Source of the DNA: an uncultured Gammaproteobacteria bacterium
GTDB taxonomy: Bacteria; Pseudomonadota; Gammaproteobacteria; Steroidobacterales; JABDMI01
Assembly: GCA_938039225.1 (NCBI GenBank)
Contig: CALHVH010000025.1
Span: forward strand, 1 to 6,128
Direction of reading: 5' to 3'
DNA length: 6,128 nt
Part shown: piece after piece, positions 1 through 6,128 of the stretch
How positions within the stretch are numbered: position 1 is the stretch's first letter
How the letters are laid out: every line of letters begins with the position of its first letter
Program-made: the position numbers and the translations under genes
The notes under the pieces: generated by a model
What the model was told of the DNA's origin: nothing
The model's database searches: none
What the model saw: only the letters and a program-made list of their open reading frames with translations

Positions 1-140
1 ACTTTTTTAGATCTGTGCTTAGCAATTTTGGTGAACCCCATAGCCTCAAACACCGGTTCTAAATGGCCCGGCTCAGGTGCAGAAAACTCGATGAATTCAA
101 ATCCATCCAGTCCCATTGGGTTTTCAAATAAGTCAGTCAT
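1..140 (-). CDS. hppD: 4-hydroxyphenylpyruvate dioxygenase, N-terminal part (runs off left edge)
   Basis: This is the first 46 codons of a gene reading leftward out of the window. The product would convert 4-hydroxyphenylpyruvate to homogentisate in the cytoplasm, the second step of tyrosine catabolism, using Fe(II) and O2. The translation begins MTDLFENPMGLDGFEFIEF and continues through a segment with the landmarks EPVFEAMGF and HRSKK. This is the typical start of bacterial HPPD (N-terminal glyoxalase/VOC-fold half); the C-terminal half with the iron ligands is outside the window. The start is the ATG at 140-138, because the recognisable family N-terminus begins exactly there and the nearby ATG at 150 is out of frame. 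A weak GGA (152-150) lies 9 bases upstream as a possible ribosome site. The gene is divergent from the short-chain dehydrogenase. I identify it from memory of the family, with high confidence despite the short fragment. Confidence 0.92.
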   Translation of the reverse strand, partial: MTDLFENPMGLDGFEFIEFSAPEPGHLEPVFEAMGFTKIAKHRSKK

Positions 141-178
141 GTTGCGTCATCCGTCAATTTAAGTAGTTATTGGGTAAG

Positions 179-207
179 AAGGTAACAAAATATTGTTTCA
201 AATGCAA
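179..207 (-). promoter_or_regulatory. Candidate sigma70 promoter for hppD
   Basis: On the minus strand a TTGCAT hexamer (207-202) is followed after 17 bases by TACCTT (184-179), preceded by an extended -10 TG (TGTTACCTT). Transcription would start near 172 and give a leader of roughly 30 bases before the hppD ATG at 140. The -10 match is only moderate, so this is a best guess within an AT-rich divergent spacer. Confidence 0.4.
184..197. promoter_or_regulatory. Short inverted repeat inside the hppD promoter spacer
   Basis: The sequence AACAA-AATA-TTGTT forms a 14-base dyad with 5-base arms, lying between the proposed -35 and -10 elements of hppD. Its position would suit a repressor or activator site. 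It does not match the TyrR box (TGTAAA-N6-TTTACA) and no regulator is assigned. In AT-rich DNA such a short dyad can occur by chance. Confidence 0.25.
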
Positions 208-318
208 CTAATTATTTGTCTAATTTAACATAATCACTCTCTCCTGCATCGTATATCACTGATTTATATAAATAATTAAAACTTATGTGCATTATTAGAA
301 TTTAAAATATATCTACGC

Positions 319-346
319 TTGTTCTGCAATGTAATGCCCGTATACT
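319..346 (+). promoter_or_regulatory. Candidate sigma70 promoter for the short-chain dehydrogenase
   Basis: TTGTTC (319-324) and TATACT (341-346) are separated by 16 bases, a reasonable match to the -35 and -10 consensus. Transcription would begin near 353, about 25 bases before the ATG at 378. The rest of the divergent spacer (208-318) is AT-rich with no other feature I can support. Confidence 0.5.
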
Positions 347-377
347 GGCGGTTCACTATAAAAAAGATGATTACTCT

Positions 378-1211
378 ATGCAGAATTTTGATAATAAAGT
401 AGCGTTTGTGACAGGCGCCGCTTCAGGAATTGGCTTGGCATTGTGCAAAGCATTACTCAACGCTGGCTCTAAGGTCATGATGGCCGACATCGATGCCGAT
501 GGCTTAGAAGCAGCAGCAAAAGGCTTAGGCGTTGATGATTCTCGAATCAGCACCATTGTGTGTGATGTGAAAAGTGCCGAATCGGTGAATGCAGCCGCAC
601 AAGCAACGATTGACGCTTTTGGCCAAGTACATATTGTGATGAATAATGCCGGTGTAGGATTAGGTGGTTATCCAGGATCAATTCCTTTGGACGATTGGCG
701 TTGGATCACCGACATTAACTTATTAGGTGTGGTTTATGGCGTAGAAGCGTTTGTTCCTCTGATGCAAGCACATGGTGAAGGTGGCTATATTGTTAACACC
801 GCATCGATGGCTGGGCATATCAGCTCACCTGGCATGGCTCCCTATCACGCCACAAAATTCGCAGTTGTTGGATACACAGAGACATTGGCTCAAGAACTTG
901 CCCCACTTAATATTGGAGTTTCAGTTTTGTGTCCGACCTGGGTTAAATCTAATATTCATAATACTGCGTCTAAACGTCCAAGCGCCGATCCTAAAAATCC
1001 ATTACCTACATCAAAGCTTACCGAAACCTTAAAAAACCTAGTAGAAAATGGTATCTCACCCGACACCTTAGCCGACCTAGTTTTAAAATCAATGCAGGCC
1101 AAGCGTTTATACATTTTCAATGACCCAGAAGCAAAAGTCGCAATCAGTATGCGCCATAAAGTCATTTCTGATGATTATGATGCCTGTTTATCGGATCTTG
1201 GTTTAAGTTAA
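378..1211 (+). CDS. Classical short-chain dehydrogenase/reductase (SDR), substrate unknown
   Basis: A 277-residue cytoplasmic NAD(P)-dependent oxidoreductase with a single Rossmann domain. Visible classical SDR motifs are TGAASGIG (residues 12-19, cofactor binding), acidic D37 at the end of strand beta-2 (favouring NAD over NADP), D63 in CDV, NNAG (89-92), N114, catalytic S143 in NTASMAG, YHATK with Y156 and K160, and the CPTW segment at 185-188. All four members of the N-S-Y-K catalytic set are present, so the enzyme should be active. It is slightly longer than the usual 250-residue core: residues from about 190 carry the substrate-loop region and an extended C-terminal tail. The ATG at 378 places the glycine motif at the normal distance from the N-terminus. 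Only a weak purine-rich ribosome site (AAGATGA, 364-370) precedes it. It is followed by its own terminator and appears monocistronic. The substrate cannot be deduced; divergence from hppD is not proof of a role in aromatic catabolism. Confidence 0.95.
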   Translation: MQNFDNKVAFVTGAASGIGLALCKALLNAGSKVMMADIDADGLEAAAKGLGVDDSRISTIVCDVKSAESVNAAAQATIDAFGQVHIVMNNAGVGLGGYPGSIPLDDWRWITDINLLGVVYGVEAFVPLMQAHGEGGYIVNTASMAGHISSPGMAPYHATKFAVVGYTETLAQELAPLNIGVSVLCPTWVKSNIHNTASKRPSADPKNPLPTSKLTETLKNLVENGISPDTLADLVLKSMQAKRLYIFNDPEAKVAISMRHKVISDDYDACLSDLGLS

Positions 1212-1229
1212 TCATTATCAATAACAGCT

Positions 1230-1258
1230 AAAAGGCACTTTACTAAAGTGCCTTTTTT
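1230..1258 (+). terminator. Rho-independent terminator of the SDR gene
   Basis: An 8-base-pair perfect stem (GGCACTTT, 1234-1241, with AAAGTGCC, 1245-1252) closes a 3-base ACT loop and is followed by six T residues (1253-1258). The AAAA before the stem can extend the pairing into the T tract. It begins 18 bases after the SDR stop codon, so transcription should not run into the next gene. Confidence 0.92.
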
Positions 1259-1388
1259 ATTGCCACTCTTAGCTAGCTTAGACGCGATTGAGCGATTTAA
1301 TCTCAAGACCTGGCACATAGTATAGATAACTAAAACCTATCTCCCAGCGGAAACTGGCTCTATACAAGATTATCTTTAAACAAGCGTT

Positions 1389-1418
1389 TAGGCATGCCTT
1401 TGTCTAAGCTTATATAAT
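1389..1418 (+). promoter_or_regulatory. Candidate sigma70 promoter of the amidohydrolase gene
   Basis: A perfect TATAAT (1413-1418) lies 18 bases downstream of TAGGCA (1389-1394), which matches four of six consensus -35 positions. Transcription would start near 1425, giving a leader of about 23 bases before the ATG at 1448. A 10-base perfect palindrome, AGGCATGCCT (1390-1399), overlaps the -35 element and might bind a regulator. Between the upstream terminator and this promoter (1259-1388) I see nothing I can support. Confidence 0.55.
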
Positions 1419-1436
1419 CCAGAATCAAAATTTTTA

Positions 1437-1442
1437 TTGGAG
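1437..1442 (+). promoter_or_regulatory. Ribosome binding site of the amidohydrolase gene
   Basis: TTGGAG carries a GGAG core that ends 5 bases before the ATG at 1448. This supports that start codon, which also produces a complete signal peptide. Confidence 0.75.
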
Positions 1443-1447
1443 TTACT

Positions 1448-4400
1448 ATGAAACGCTTCTCGCTATTGCTAGCTAGTGCCGCTTTACTTTTTAGCGTTAA
1501 TTTAAATACATCGGTATTTGCTGCTGAGGATGAAAAACCAAAATGGGATGTTAACAACCCGCAAGGTAAATGGACAAACATTAAAATTGATACTGATGAA
1601 GTCACTTGGTCTAGTGTGGATGTCAGCCCAGACGGACAAAGCATTATTTTTGATGCGCTTGGTGATATATACAGTATGCCCATTACTGGCGGCAAAGCTA
1701 AAGCGCTTACTTCTGAGATTGCTTGGAATATCCACCCAAAGTTTTCGCCTGATGGTGAGCGTATTGTGTTTATCTCTGACCGAAATGGTGCTGAGAATAT
1801 TTGGACCATGACAAAAACGGGTAAAGACTTAAAAGAAATCAGTAAATCCAAAACCAATCTTTTACATACGCCAACTTGGTCACCCGATGGCGAATGGATT
1901 GTTGCTAGAAAAGGCTACGTGTCTGCACGTTCAATCTCGGCAGGTTCCTTGTGGCGTTATCACCGAAGTGGCGGCGATGGCCTTGAAATTGTTAAGCGTT
2001 CACACGGTGAAACCAGCCAAAAGAATATTGTTGAGCCTGCGTTTTCTGCCGATGGAAGATACATTTATTACAGTCAGGACACTACATCGGGGCGTGTATT
2101 TAATTACAACCGCGATGCTCTTAGTCAAATCTATGTTATCCAACGTTTTGATCGTGAGAAAGACAAAATAGAAACCGTAGTCTCAGGAACCGGCGGTGCT
2201 ATTCGTCCTACACCATCTCCCGATGGCAAGAGTTTAGCGTTTATAAAACGTTTACCCAATATGCAAAGTGCTATCTATGTAAAAGATTTAGCCTCGGGAA
2301 ATGAGCGTTTAGTCTTTGATAATTTAGACAGAGACCAACAGGAAATTTTTGCTACGCAAGGCGTTTACCCTGCCATGTCTTGGACACCAGATTCAAACTC
2401 CATTGTTTTTTGGGCTAACGGAAAAATACAACGAGTCAATTCTGATGGTAGCAATTTACAAAACATCGCATTTACTTTAAAAACCAAAAAGAAAGTTCGT
2501 GACACCATTCGCTTCCCTGTCAATGTAGCACCGGATGAATTTGCTATCAATATGACACGCTGGGCACAGTTTTCTCCAGATGGTAGCAAAATAGTTTTTC
2601 AGGCTTTAGGGCATTTGTATATACGTGATGCTAAGGGCGGCAAGGCCACTCGTTTAAGTAATCAAAATGAGCACTTTGAATTTTGGCCACGTTTTTCTCC
2701 TGACGGTCAAAGCATTGCCTATACCACTTGGGACGATAAAGACTTAGGCAGTTTACGCATAGTCTCGGTCAATGGTCGCAATTCAAAAATTATTACCACT
2801 ACACCTGGACATTATGCCGAACCAAGTTTCTCTGCCGATGGCTCGCAATTACTTTATAAAAAAATGACCGGTGGCTACTTACTCTCACCTACTTGGTCAA
2901 ATGAACCAGGCATTTATCATGTCAATTTAAACACCTTGGAATCAAAGCGTGTCATTGCACAAGGGTCATACCCACAATTTAGCTCTGATAATCAGCGGGT
3001 ATTATTTTTACAAGGCGTAGATAATATGGAACTGGCACTCAAGTCGGTAACTTTAGACGGTTTAGATGAGCGTACACACGCCCAAGCTAAAACGGGTATA
3101 GAAATGAGTGTATCGCCTGATGGCAAATGGTTAGCCTTTATTGAAAATTTCAAAACTCATGTTTTACCTTTTTCTATGACGGCTCAAACCTTAAAAGTAT
3201 CTTCAAGCATGAAATCGATTCCGGTAGCAAAACTGTCGCAACGTGCAGGCGAGTTTATGCACTGGTCTGCCGATAGTGATGCATTACATTGGTCGCATGG
3301 CTCTACTCTGTACAGTCGTGATTTAAAAGACGCTTTTAGTTTTGTAAAAGGTGCACCTAAAAAACTACCCGATGCCGTGAGCTCGGGCGTTAATTTATCT
3401 TTTAAGGCTAAAGCCGACAAACCTAATGGTCTCTTAGCCATTACCGGTGCTCGCATTGTGACTATGCGTAATGCCCAAGACGAACAAGAAGTGATTGAAA
3501 ATGGCACCATCGTCATTGAAAACAATCGTATTAAAGCCATTGGCAATGCTGATGCAGTTTCAATTCCTGCTGATGCCTTTACCTTAAATGCTCAAGGTAA
3601 AACCATTGTACCTGGCTTAATTGATAGTCATGCGCATGGTGGCATGGGTATGAATGAAATTATTCCAGAACAAAACTGGATGCAAATGGCAAACTTAGCC
3701 TTTGGCGTAACGACTATTCATGACCCCTCTAATGATACTAGCGAAATTTTTTCAGTGTCTGAGTTGCAACGTACCGGTCAAGTGATTGCCCCTCGTGTAT
3801 ATTCAACCGGAAGTATTTTGTATGGTGCTTTGTTCCCAGCCTTAACATCAAAAATAAACAGCTTAGACGATGCAAAATTTCATTTACAGCGTCTTAAAGA
3901 TTCGGGCGCTATATCCGTAAAGAGTTATAACCAGCAACGCAGGGACTCTCGCCAACAAGTGATCACGGCTGCAGAAGAACTGAATATGATGGTTGTTCCT
4001 GAAGGTGGTGGTAAATACCATCACAATATGAACCAAATTGTGGATGGGCATACCAGTATTGAGCATTCCATTCCTTTAGCTGACATGTATAAAGACGTTC
4101 ATCAGTTATGGTCGCAAACCGGTACCGCTTACTCACCTACTCTTGGCGTTTCTTACGGCGGCCTATGGGGAGAAAATTACTGGTATGACAAAACGGAGGT
4201 GTTTAATAATGAACGTCTATTACGTTACGTGCCCGAAGCGATTTTATTCCCACGTTCTGTTCGTAGAACCACCGCACCTGAAAATCATTACAACCATAAA
4301 AACGCTGCTCGTGGTGCCAAGCAATTACGTGACCAAGGTGTTCCTGTACTCATTGGCGCTCATGGTCAACGTGAAGGTATCGCCGCGCATTGGGAATTAT

Positions 4401-4750
4401 GGATGTTAGAACAAGGTGGCTTTACGCCTTGGGAAGCTTTACGTGCCGCAACTATTGATCCTGCTGCGTTCATTGGCATGGATAAAGATATTGGTTCATT
4501 AGAAGTTGGTAAATTAGCCGACCTAGTGATTATAGATGGCAATCCATTAGAAGACTTACGTCGTTCTGAGTATGTGAGTCACACTATGATTAATGGCCGT
4601 CTCTATGACGTTACAAGCATGAGCGAAATTGGCAGTGGTGATTATAAGCGTGAGAAATTTTACTTTGAACGCCCTGGCGGTAATGCATTCCCTGAATCGG
4701 CCTCAAAAGATTTAAGAGAAAAAGCCGAACGTCACCATTGGACGCATTAA
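1448..4750 (+). CDS. Exported tandem TolB-like propeller / amidohydrolase fusion protein
   Basis: An 1100-residue secreted or periplasmic metal-dependent hydrolase. Residues 1-25 form a Sec signal peptide (MKR, hydrophobic core, likely cleavage after VFA25). Twelve PD40-like motifs (SPDG, SADG or variants) occur near residues 60, 100, 145, 200, 257, 313, 376, 417, 462, 512, 555 and 607, consistent with two six-bladed propellers. The amidohydrolase domain runs from about 660 to 1055: a leading beta-sandwich strand (ITGARIVTM), the metal motif H728-A-H730 after PGLIDS, a candidate bridging lysine K825, H873 in SIEH, and the closing IGSLEVGKLADLVIIDG. At the beta-5 and beta-8 ligand positions, where relatives such as prolidase- and imidazolonepropionase-type enzymes have His and Asp, this protein appears to have E852 (VVPEGG) and H972 (GAHGQ). 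From memory, long proteins of this architecture in other proteobacteria share these changes. The substrate is unknown; peptide or amide hydrolysis is an inference from the superfamily. It has its own promoter and terminator. Confidence 0.94.
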   Translation: MKRFSLLLASAALLFSVNLNTSVFAAEDEKPKWDVNNPQGKWTNIKIDTDEVTWSSVDVSPDGQSIIFDALGDIYSMPITGGKAKALTSEIAWNIHPKFSPDGERIVFISDRNGAENIWTMTKTGKDLKEISKSKTNLLHTPTWSPDGEWIVARKGYVSARSISAGSLWRYHRSGGDGLEIVKRSHGETSQKNIVEPAFSADGRYIYYSQDTTSGRVFNYNRDALSQIYVIQRFDREKDKIETVVSGTGGAIRPTPSPDGKSLAFIKRLPNMQSAIYVKDLASGNERLVFDNLDRDQQEIFATQGVYPAMSWTPDSNSIVFWANGKIQRVNSDGSNLQNIAFTLKTKKKVRDTIRFPVNVAPDEFAINMTRWAQFSPDGSKIVFQALGHLYIRDAKGGKATRLSNQNEHFEFWPRFSPDGQSIAYTTWDDKDLGSLRIVSVNGRNSKIITTTPGHYAEPSFSADGSQLLYKKMTGGYLLSPTWSNEPGIYHVNLNTLESKRVIAQGSYPQFSSDNQRVLFLQGVDNMELALKSVTLDGLDERTHAQAKTGIEMSVSPDGKWLAFIENFKTHVLPFSMTAQTLKVSSSMKSIPVAKLSQRAGEFMHWSADSDALHWSHGSTLYSRDLKDAFSFVKGAPKKLPDAVSSGVNLSFKAKADKPNGLLAITGARIVTMRNAQDEQEVIENGTIVIENNRIKAIGNADAVSIPADAFTLNAQGKTIVPGLIDSHAHGGMGMNEIIPEQNWMQMANLAFGVTTIHDPSNDTSEIFSVSELQRTGQVIAPRVYSTGSILYGALFPALTSKINSLDDAKFHLQRLKDSGAISVKSYNQQRRDSRQQVITAAEELNMMVVPEGGGKYHHNMNQIVDGHTSIEHSIPLADMYKDVHQLWSQTGTAYSPTLGVSYGGLWGENYWYDKTEVFNNERLLRYVPEAILFPRSVRRTTAPENHYNHKNAARGAKQLRDQGVPVLIGAHGQREGIAAHWELWMLEQGGFTPWEALRAATIDPAAFIGMDKDIGSLEVGKLADLVIIDGNPLEDLRRSEYVSHTMINGRLYDVTSMSEIGSGDYKREKFYFERPGGNAFPESASKDLREKAERHHWTH

Positions 4751-4781
4751 TAAAGTAATTATTTTAAATAATACTAAGATT

Positions 4782-4812
4782 AAAAAAGGGTGCTATTGGC
4801 ACCCTTTTTTTT
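4782..4812. terminator. Bidirectional rho-independent terminator between convergent genes
   Basis: A GGGTGC/GCACCC stem (4788-4793 and 4799-4804) with a 5-base TATTG loop is preceded by six A residues and followed by eight T residues. Read on the plus strand it ends the amidohydrolase transcript, 31 bases after its stop. Read on the minus strand the A tract becomes a U tract, so the same hairpin can end the convergent gene, whose stop is 17 bases away. Confidence 0.92.
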
Positions 4813-4829
4813 AGGACTTAGCTAATGTT

Positions 4830-6128
4830 TTATTGGGCCTGAATTAATAGCACCCAGTCTCGTCCATCGGCTTTTGGTGCTAAGCCTAATTCTATCCAAT
4901 CACTACCGCTGACACTTTCTTGTGTCCCGGTTTTTAAGTCTCCACCAAAAATTGGATCAAACCATTTAAGTGTATAAGCCTTAGCTTTAGGGAGTTTTAA
5001 AATACCGGTCCCTCCTTCTGGTAGATAAATGACATAGGCTTGTCCTGGGATACTGGCACAGTAGGCATCTTTTCTATCAATCACATCATCGCAGGCTTGT
5101 AAATTCCAATAATCCACATGCTGCTCAAAAAACTTAATTGCCTGTTTGGTTTGCTGCCATAGGTTTTCACGCGTTCTAAAGTCTTCCGCATTCAAATCAT
5201 TCTGTGGGAAACGTGCTCCAAAATACCATTCGACTCCTGCACCCCCTGCTAATAAGTGCCCCCATAAGGCATGCCTTCTTAGACTGTCATGCTGTGGATT
5301 CATATCATCAGGAGTTGCTCCCGTATGCCAGACTCCAATTTCATCCATGGTAATTAACCACTCATGCCCAGATTGTTTTGCAAGCTCTCTCCACTTACGA
5401 GTTTCACTATGCACGGTTTCTCTCTCGGCCACTTGAAAAGACAAACCGTCTAAAGAGTTAAGCCCTAATAATGGAGCAGCAATATCATCTTTTTCACTGG
5501 CTTGTGAATGCGTATGTAATTGAACGGGATGAGAATATGGATCATACGCTTCAAAAAAATTAGCCATTGCAATTCTCTGTGCATCATTCTGCCCTTCTGG
5601 ACGCCAATGCACTGGGCCATTCTCTTCTCCTAAATTCCATACAAGTGCTGGATGATGGGCAAAACGGGATATCAATTCAGTTAAATATAAGCGTCGTTCA
5701 AATCCCGTATCGCCACCATCCAGTAATAACTCATTCTCGGTTTCCTGAATAACAATATGCAACAGCATACCTTTGGCTTGCATGTGCTCAAATAAGATAT
5801 TCCATTGCTCTAATTTACTCACATCAAAACGGGTAAAGTCGTTTGGACTTTGATAAGGCCACACATCTTTACCGTCACCAAGAATATTTAAGGTTAAAAA
5901 ATAAACGCTATTCATTTCTTGTTTGGCCAGGTAGTTGATAGCACCTATAATTGCTTTGCCCTTTTTATCCTTGGTCCATGTAGGATCACCAATTTCCCAG
6001 TCCTGCCTATGTGGTGCAAAACTATGAATGTCACCGGTGGCCGCTGCTTCTCCATCACGTGCTTCGGCTTCCATACGATATGTACTATCAAAGTCGGTAT
6101 AAGCTAAGAGATTCTCTGGACTGTTGGT
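4830..6128 (-). CDS. DUF5060-type putative glycoside hydrolase with C-terminal collagen-binding-like domain (N-terminus outside window)
   Basis: The frame stays open through the right edge, so only the last 432 residues are seen. The Met at 6074 is internal: family-like sequence (PENLLAYTDFDSTYRM) lies upstream of it. The body resembles a (beta/alpha)8 glycosidase. Landmarks are GAINYLA (residues 62-68 of this fragment), NSVYFLTLN (73-81), IQETENE (127-133), WNLGEENG with E168/E169 as acid/base candidates, and MDEIG with E263 as nucleophile candidate. GGAGVEWYFG follows at 295-304. Residues about 355-430 (YCASIPGQAYVIYLPEGG, then LKWFDPIFGG and DWVLL) match the 'putative collagen-binding domain' often found at the C-terminus of DUF5060/DUF4038 proteins; despite that name it is commonly a beta-sandwich on carbohydrate enzymes. 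An N-terminal DUF5060 domain and signal peptide are expected but not visible. Family recognition is from memory; substrate and activity are unknown. Confidence 0.85.
   Translation of the reverse strand, partial: TNSPENLLAYTDFDSTYRMEAEARDGEAAATGDIHSFAPHRQDWEIGDPTWTKDKKGKAIIGAINYLAKQEMNSVYFLTLNILGDGKDVWPYQSPNDFTRFDVSKLEQWNILFEHMQAKGMLLHIVIQETENELLLDGGDTGFERRLYLTELISRFAHHPALVWNLGEENGPVHWRPEGQNDAQRIAMANFFEAYDPYSHPVQLHTHSQASEKDDIAAPLLGLNSLDGLSFQVAERETVHSETRKWRELAKQSGHEWLITMDEIGVWHTGATPDDMNPQHDSLRRHALWGHLLAGGAGVEWYFGARFPQNDLNAEDFRTRENLWQQTKQAIKFFEQHVDYWNLQACDDVIDRKDAYCASIPGQAYVIYLPEGGTGILKLPKAKAYTLKWFDPIFGGDLKTGTQESVSGSDWIELGLAPKADGRDWVLLIQAQ

Noticed and set aside
208..318. AT-rich divergent spacer checked for small genes, tRNA or riboswitch
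   Set aside because: It shows no frame with a ribosome site, no cloverleaf and no recognisable conserved RNA structure.
371..556. 61-codon minus-strand frame antisense to the SDR N-terminus
   Set aside because: It mirrors the codons of the Rossmann cofactor motif; no independent evidence of a gene.
1288..1307. TTGAG...CTCAA inverted repeat in the spacer before the amidohydrolase gene
   Set aside because: Only five paired bases around a 9-base AT-rich loop, too weak to call a structure or site.
1311..1326. TGGCAC resembling the -24 element of a sigma54 promoter
   Set aside because: The required TTGC-type -12 element is missing at the correct spacing.
1360..1857. 165-codon open frame on the minus strand overlapping the start of the amidohydrolase gene
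   Set aside because: It lies antisense to a gene with a signal peptide, ribosome site and clear domains. Its translation has no recognisable family features and it covers that gene's promoter.
3184..3546. 120-codon minus-strand open frame inside the amidohydrolase gene
   Set aside because: It is antisense to well-conserved coding sequence and encodes no recognisable motif; treated as a chance frame.
5146..5436. 96-codon plus-strand open frame within the glycosidase-like gene
   Set aside because: The product is a Cys- and Ser-rich string typical of an antisense shadow and overlaps conserved catalytic-region codons on the other strand.

Overview
The window looks like an ordinary chromosomal stretch of a marine-type gammaproteobacterium, probably in or near the Alteromonadales. 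The evidence is the AT-leaning base composition, the gammaproteobacterial N-terminus of 4-hydroxyphenylpyruvate dioxygenase, and the gene types present; I recognise these from memory and ran no search. I see no mobile element, CRISPR array, tRNA or rRNA.

Layout. Bases 1-140 hold the first 46 codons of hppD (minus strand, running off the left edge). A 237-base AT-rich divergent intergenic region (141-377) separates it from a classical short-chain dehydrogenase on the plus strand (378-1211), which ends in a clear intrinsic terminator (1230-1258). After a second spacer carrying a TATAAT-type promoter comes the largest gene (1448-4750, plus). It encodes an exported 1100-residue protein with two consecutive sets of six PD40/TolB-like propeller repeats followed by an amidohydrolase domain whose metal site departs from the textbook pattern. 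A strong hairpin with A and T tracts on its two sides (4782-4812) separates this gene from a convergent minus-strand gene (4830 to the right edge). That gene encodes the C-terminal 432 residues of a DUF5060-type putative glycoside hydrolase with a C-terminal 'putative collagen-binding' domain; its start lies outside the window.

Function. Each gene seems to be transcribed on its own: promoters or terminators lie in every gap and there is no operon within the window. hppD belongs to tyrosine catabolism. The dehydrogenase substrate is unknown. The amidohydrolase probably acts outside the cytoplasm on an unknown amide, peptide or similar substrate, and the glycosidase-like protein probably acts on a polysaccharide or oligosaccharide. 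Nothing seen links these four genes into one pathway. I did not find a clearly new system. The most interesting item is the propeller-amidohydrolase fusion with its altered metal ligands and apparent internal propeller duplication.
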